A model generated the notes under the pieces. It was not told the DNA's origin. It ran no database searches and saw nothing but the letters and a program-made list of their open reading frames with translations. A stretch of DNA of 64,000 nt from Myxococcus flavus (GTDB lineage: Bacteria > Myxococcota > Myxococcia > Myxococcales > Myxococcaceae), in the NCBI RefSeq assembly GCF_050038885.1, contig NZ_CP143624.1, positions 1,116,001-1,180,000 on the forward strand, given 5' to 3'. Every line of letters begins with the position of its first letter. Position 1 is the first letter of the stretch. The position numbers and the translations under genes are program-made. Shown piece after piece: positions 60,682-64,000 of this stretch.

Positions 60682-61791
60682 ATGACCTCATCCATCTCGC
60701 CATCCGAGTCACGATTCTCGTTCCTTCCGACTGACACCCCGGGCGTCCCCCCGACGTCGCCTCCAGCGAAGTTCGAGCGAGTTCCCGAAGGCGCCTCCTC
60801 GTCCACCACCGGCCGCGGCATGCAACGCGCGCTGGATGGACGTCCGGCTCCCGGGACACTCCCGTCCCTGGATGGCGTGGAAAGAACGGCACGGATGACC
60901 GCGCCTTCAGGGACGCTCCCGTCGTCCCTGAACGGTGTGGACAGTCCGGCACGCACGGCCGTCCCTCCCGGGACGCTCCCATCCTTGGACGGCGTGAACA
61001 GACAGGCACGCACGGCCGCTCCTCCAGCCAACGCGCGCTTCACGGGCCTGCCTCAGTTGGCCGACGTCGCCTCGGGAGCCCAGGTCCTCGGCCCTGGCAG
61101 CCAGGGAGAAGGACTCCGAGCCGTGCAGACCGCCCTGCTCGACATGGGCTTCGCCCTGCACGGCGGCGCGGACGGACGCCACGGGCCGCACACCACCCGA
61201 GCGCTGCGGAACTTCCAGGTCCACGCCTCACGAACCTTCCCGACCGTCCTCCCCACCGGCACGCTGGATGCCGCCACGCTGCGCGCGCTGGACGCGCTGG
61301 CCCCCGCGCCGGGGAAGCGCGGGCAGACCCGGGGACTGCCTTCCGCCTTCTTCGACGGCCAGCCCGTCCGCGTGGTGGTGGCGCTGCGAGAGCACCGGAC
61401 CTTCCTCTTCGACACGCGTGGGCAACTGGTGGACATCTTTCCCAACGCCACGGGCGCCACGGCCTCCCCCACTCGCACCGGGCTCAAGGTCGTCCGCACG
61501 AAGCTGGATCAACTGGCCACCGAAGCCGCAGGCGCGCGGCTGTGGAACGACCGCCACGTCTTCGGTGTGCGCATGCTCGACCTCTCCTGGGCGGATGGCC
61601 GGCACTCCGGAGAAGAGCTGCACGGAACGAACGCCCCTGCCCTGCTGGGGACGGACGTCTCCCATGGGTGCATCCGCCACTCGAACGAAGCCGTGCGCGT
61701 GCTGCACGACGCGCTCGCCGTGGGAGACCGCGTGGCCGTCGTGGAACACGTGGACGACCCGCACCTGGGCGTACCGCGTCCCGTGGCGTGA
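60682..61791 (+). CDS. L,D-transpeptidase (YkuD) with peptidoglycan-binding domain
   Basis: A 369-residue protein. Residues 50-118 carry three repeats of a GTLPSLDGV-type unit; a peptidoglycan-binding-1 domain follows (GLRAVQTALLDMGFALHGGA). The YkuD domain ends with HGTNAPALLGTDVSHGCIR, catalytic Cys330. No Sec signal is obvious at the N-terminus (MTSSISPSESRFSFLPTDTP), so it is either cytoplasmic or exported by another route. Confidence 0.88.
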   Translation: MTSSISPSESRFSFLPTDTPGVPPTSPPAKFERVPEGASSSTTGRGMQRALDGRPAPGTLPSLDGVERTARMTAPSGTLPSSLNGVDSPARTAVPPGTLPSLDGVNRQARTAAPPANARFTGLPQLADVASGAQVLGPGSQGEGLRAVQTALLDMGFALHGGADGRHGPHTTRALRNFQVHASRTFPTVLPTGTLDAATLRALDALAPAPGKRGQTRGLPSAFFDGQPVRVVVALREHRTFLFDTRGQLVDIFPNATGATASPTRTGLKVVRTKLDQLATEAAGARLWNDRHVFGVRMLDLSWADGRHSGEELHGTNAPALLGTDVSHGCIRHSNEAVRVLHDALAVGDRVAVVEHVDDPHLGVPRPVA

Positions 61792-61831
61792 GCCCGCGCC
61801 TCCAGGCTTCGCGCTGGGCCGAAGCCCCGCG

Positions 61832-63208
61832 TCAGTTGCCGGGTGCGAAGCGGAAGAGGCTGGCGGCGAAGTACAGGCTCTCGCGCTGGAAGACGCCCTC
61901 GTCCGGTGTGCCCTTCTCCAGCTTCTCCTGCACGCCCTTGGGCAGGTTCGCGTAGAGGTCCTGCCCCAGCAGCTCCTCGATGCGGTCCACGGGCACGCGA
62001 TGCGAATCGAGCAGCGGGAGGATGTCCTCCTTCTTCGAGGGCCCCTCCTTCATGTTGGGCACCAGGTACGCGTACATCGTGAGGTTGCCGTTGGGCAGCT
62101 CGTGGAGGACCGTCTTGAAGTTGTGCGTGGGCACGGCGAGGCGGCGCTCGCCCGCGCCCGTCGTCTCCCGCTTCTCGGGGGGCAGCGGCTGGCCCTTGTC
62201 GTCCAGGTACAGGTTGCCGGTGATGATGTACGCCTTGCCCCCCTGCGAGTTGACGAGGCCGGAGACGCCCTGCTCCAGCGTGCGCCACACCTGCTGGTTG
62301 TGGTTGCCGTGCTGGGGGGCGATGTTGCTCATCAAGTGGCTCTCGTCCATCGCCTCCTGGGTGGGCGAGTCCTCCGCCGGCTTCATGTGGCCCCGGTCGA
62401 AGCCGGTGTTCGTGTAGTCGGAGTCGGTGACGCCGTTGCGGCCCAGCTCGGGGTCCCGCACGAACGTGCTCTCCAGCCGGCTCACCCCCGCGGGCGTCTC
62501 CTGGACGTCCGACGCGGACAGCATGTAGCTCACGAAGGTGGGGACATTGGCCCCCTGGTCCAGCGCCAGGCGCGAGTACTCCTTCACCAGGCTCAGGCCC
62601 TCGGAGCCCAGCTCACCGGCCGGCCGCAGCGGGTCCAGCTCACCGGCGGCTTCCGCCACCCGGCTCTGGAACGCCGCCGCCTGCTGGTCCGGCACCCAGC
62701 GCGTGTCCGCATGCTTCCCGGCCTTCGACGCCTGGATGAACGCGTCCAGCTCCGCCGCGCTGAGCTGGCCGTCCCCGTTTCCGCCCAGCAGGTCCGCGCG
62801 CCTGGCCACCGTGTCCTGCCAGCCGCTGTCGAAGGCATCCACGTCCACCGCGTTGCCCTTGGCCTGCGCCAGCTTCGCGTCGAGCGCGGACCGCTTCTGC
62901 TGAAGCGCGGTGGACGTCAGGAACTGCCCGTCCCCGGGCGCGGCCAGGTAGCTCTCCAGCTCGGCCGCGGACACCGCCCCGTTGCCACCGCGCGACTTGC
63001 TGGTGCTCGCGGCGTCCGCCGCGTTCATCAAGCCCACCTGCCAGCTCTCATCCGCCCAGCCGAACTTCTCCTGGAGCTCCTGGATGGGCACCTCGCGGGC
63101 CGTGGAGCGTCTCCAGCTCCCTCCCGGCGTGGTGACGGCATTGAGGGGCGAAGCGGCCGATGCCGGGCGCGGGGGAACGGCTCGCGTCGTGGTGGGTCGC
63201 AGCGTCAT
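61832..63208 (-). CDS. DNA/RNA non-specific endonuclease with EF-hand-like loops
   Basis: A 458-residue nuclease. The catalytic motif DRGHMKPAED starts at Asp271 with His274, and the metal-binding Asn lies in NIAPQHGNHNQQVW. The N-terminal 165 residues have two calcium-loop-like stretches (GNGAVSAAELESYL near 75-88, GNGDGQLSAAELDAFI near 143-158). No Sec signal is seen, and its Ser/Thr/Pro-rich start resembles that of the convergent L,D-transpeptidase. It may be a secreted toxin or scavenging nuclease. Confidence 0.88.
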   Translation of the reverse strand: MTLRPTTTRAVPPRPASAASPLNAVTTPGGSWRRSTAREVPIQELQEKFGWADESWQVGLMNAADAASTSKSRGGNGAVSAAELESYLAAPGDGQFLTSTALQQKRSALDAKLAQAKGNAVDVDAFDSGWQDTVARRADLLGGNGDGQLSAAELDAFIQASKAGKHADTRWVPDQQAAAFQSRVAEAAGELDPLRPAGELGSEGLSLVKEYSRLALDQGANVPTFVSYMLSASDVQETPAGVSRLESTFVRDPELGRNGVTDSDYTNTGFDRGHMKPAEDSPTQEAMDESHLMSNIAPQHGNHNQQVWRTLEQGVSGLVNSQGGKAYIITGNLYLDDKGQPLPPEKRETTGAGERRLAVPTHNFKTVLHELPNGNLTMYAYLVPNMKEGPSKKEDILPLLDSHRVPVDRIEELLGQDLYANLPKGVQEKLEKGTPDEGVFQRESLYFAASLFRFAPGN

Positions 63209-63296
63209 CCTGAATGTCCTCGGGGCCGACGAGGAGAAGCACGAGGTGGGGCCCCGCCTCCCATCGTCGGCCGATCACCGCGCCAAGTTGCGTCAC

Positions 63297-63326
63297 GGCT
63301 CCGTTTTCTTACGAAGAAATAGAGCC
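63297..63326 (-). terminator. Hairpin between the GGCT-like and nuclease genes
   Basis: GGCTC-TTTTCTT pairs with AAGAAA-GAGCC around an ACG loop with small internal bulges. It is AT-rich in the upper stem and lies 30 bases past the GGCT-like stop, upstream of the nuclease start. Confidence 0.5.
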
Positions 63327-63355
63327 CCGGGTTCCTTTCGCACCGGGATAACCGC

Positions 63356-63913
63356 CTAACCCTTCTTTCCAGGGGCCGACGACGGGCCCAGGGCCCCGGG
63401 CCCCGCCTTCTGGAGGGCCTGGACAATCCGGGCCTCGGCCTGGAGCCGCTCCACGTGGTCCGGGGACAGCCCGGCCTGCTCGGCCGACAGCGCCAGGGTG
63501 ACGAGGAAGGACTCACTCACGAGCCCCTGGGCGGGCGTCGCGGGAGCCGCGGGCGTGAAGGCGTACGCGGTGAGCACGGCCCCGGTAAAGGTGCGCACCT
63601 TCACCGGGCGGACGGCGGTGGCTCCCGCCAGTGCCGCTTCCAGGCGGCTCAATGCGTCCCAGTCCTCAGGCTCGACGCGGCGCAGCATACCGGGGAGCTT
63701 CCGGCCCGGCGCGTCCACCAGCCGGGCCACCTTTCCGCCCCACGCCGCCGATGCCACGTCGTAGACGACGTCCACGTCGAGCGCCTCGGCCAGCTCCCCC
63801 TCCAGCACGTCGGGGATGGGTGGCAGGCCCGGGAGGCGCTCACGCGCCATCACAGGAGCCAGGTCGAGGGAGTACGCGAACCAGGGACGCGGGGCAGTGG
63901 GGCCAGCAGCCAT
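63356..63913 (-). CDS. Gamma-glutamylcyclotransferase-like protein
   Basis: A 185-residue protein with the GGCT/AIG2-like pattern: WFAYSLDLAPVMARER in place of YFAYGSNM, then LEGELAEALDVDVVYDVAS and LRRVEPEDWDAL, where the conserved Glu lies. The glycine loop is degenerate. An upstream ATG adds 12 residues. It may handle gamma-glutamyl amides or be an inactive relative. Confidence 0.6.
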   Translation of the reverse strand: MAAGPTAPRPWFAYSLDLAPVMARERLPGLPPIPDVLEGELAEALDVDVVYDVASAAWGGKVARLVDAPGRKLPGMLRRVEPEDWDALSRLEAALAGATAVRPVKVRTFTGAVLTAYAFTPAAPATPAQGLVSESFLVTLALSAEQAGLSPDHVERLQAEARIVQALQKAGPGALGPSSAPGKKG

Positions 63914-63971
63914 GCCCCGAGTCTCAGCGGGCAAAGGCCCCCAGGACAAGCGCCTGGGGGTGAGGCGCGCG

Positions 63972-64000
63972 CTACTGGGACTCCAGCAGCACCTTCAGCT
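63972..64000 (-). CDS. C-terminus of an unidentified gene (5' part outside window)
   Basis: On the minus strand an open frame ends LKVLLESQ then TAG. Only eight codons are visible; they are GC-rich at third positions. Nothing further can be said. Confidence 0.4.

Overview
The window is very GC-rich with strong G/C preference at third codon positions. It carries a set of genes typical of a myxobacterium, probably Myxococcus or a close relative: many sigma-54 activators, Asp-Gly-rich lipoproteins, a MoxR/Bat operon, a Myxococcus-style pilin-like protein and a divergent type III secretion locus. The genus is inferred from gene content, not from a marker gene. I found no rRNA, tRNA, insertion sequence, integrase or CRISPR array.

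Layout. (1) 1-16,350 is mostly housekeeping: an iron alcohol dehydrogenase with a PuuA-like glutamine synthetase, a class I glutaminase-like protein, two small lipoproteins, an AI-2E family permease, Rho, NAD-dependent DNA ligase with acylphosphatase, a very large RNase E/G, a YihY-type membrane protein and an HU/IHF protein. (2) 16,358-25,267 is one minus-strand operon for a non-flagellar type III secretion system. In transcription order it has a needle-like protein, inner rod SctI, ring lipoprotein SctJ, a FliG-like protein in the SctK slot, SctQ, a FliO-like protein, and SctR, S, T, U and V. No secretin or translocon gene lies in it. (3) 25,494-27,157 has small regulators: PilZ, a receiver, a TPR-like protein and a SpoIIAA-like protein. 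(4) 27,275-35,805 is a complete eight-gene MoxR/DUF58/BatA-E operon.

(5) 36,001-39,850 is an accessory stretch: an alpha/beta hydrolase, a His-rich metal-binding protein, a 91-bp tandem array grown from the 3' end of a thioredoxin gene, and a secreted-type protein with two modules resembling HrpF/NolX type III translocon repeats. (6) 39,848-50,920 holds two sigma-54 activators, AllA, a zinc-ribbon/pilin hybrid, a DUF2157-DUF4401-GDYXXLXY trio, a heme-oxygenase-like gene behind an AT-rich palindrome, a methyltransferase, a CBS protein and a ZIP transporter. (7) 50,951-63,913 is dominated by the cell envelope: a COG3014 lipoprotein with LpoB, a beta-barrel protein, MscS, a tetraheme cytochrome fused to a nucleotidase-like domain, MltD, an L,D-transpeptidase and a DRGH nuclease.

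The most interesting system is the type III locus together with the HrpF/NolX-like protein 13 kb away. It appears to combine flagellar traits (FliO-like and FliG-like proteins) with injectisome traits (SctF-like and SctI proteins), as expected for an early-branching or atypical apparatus. Most starts were chosen by Shine-Dalgarno spacing, 4-base stop/start overlaps and family length. Operator and terminator calls rest on inspection only.
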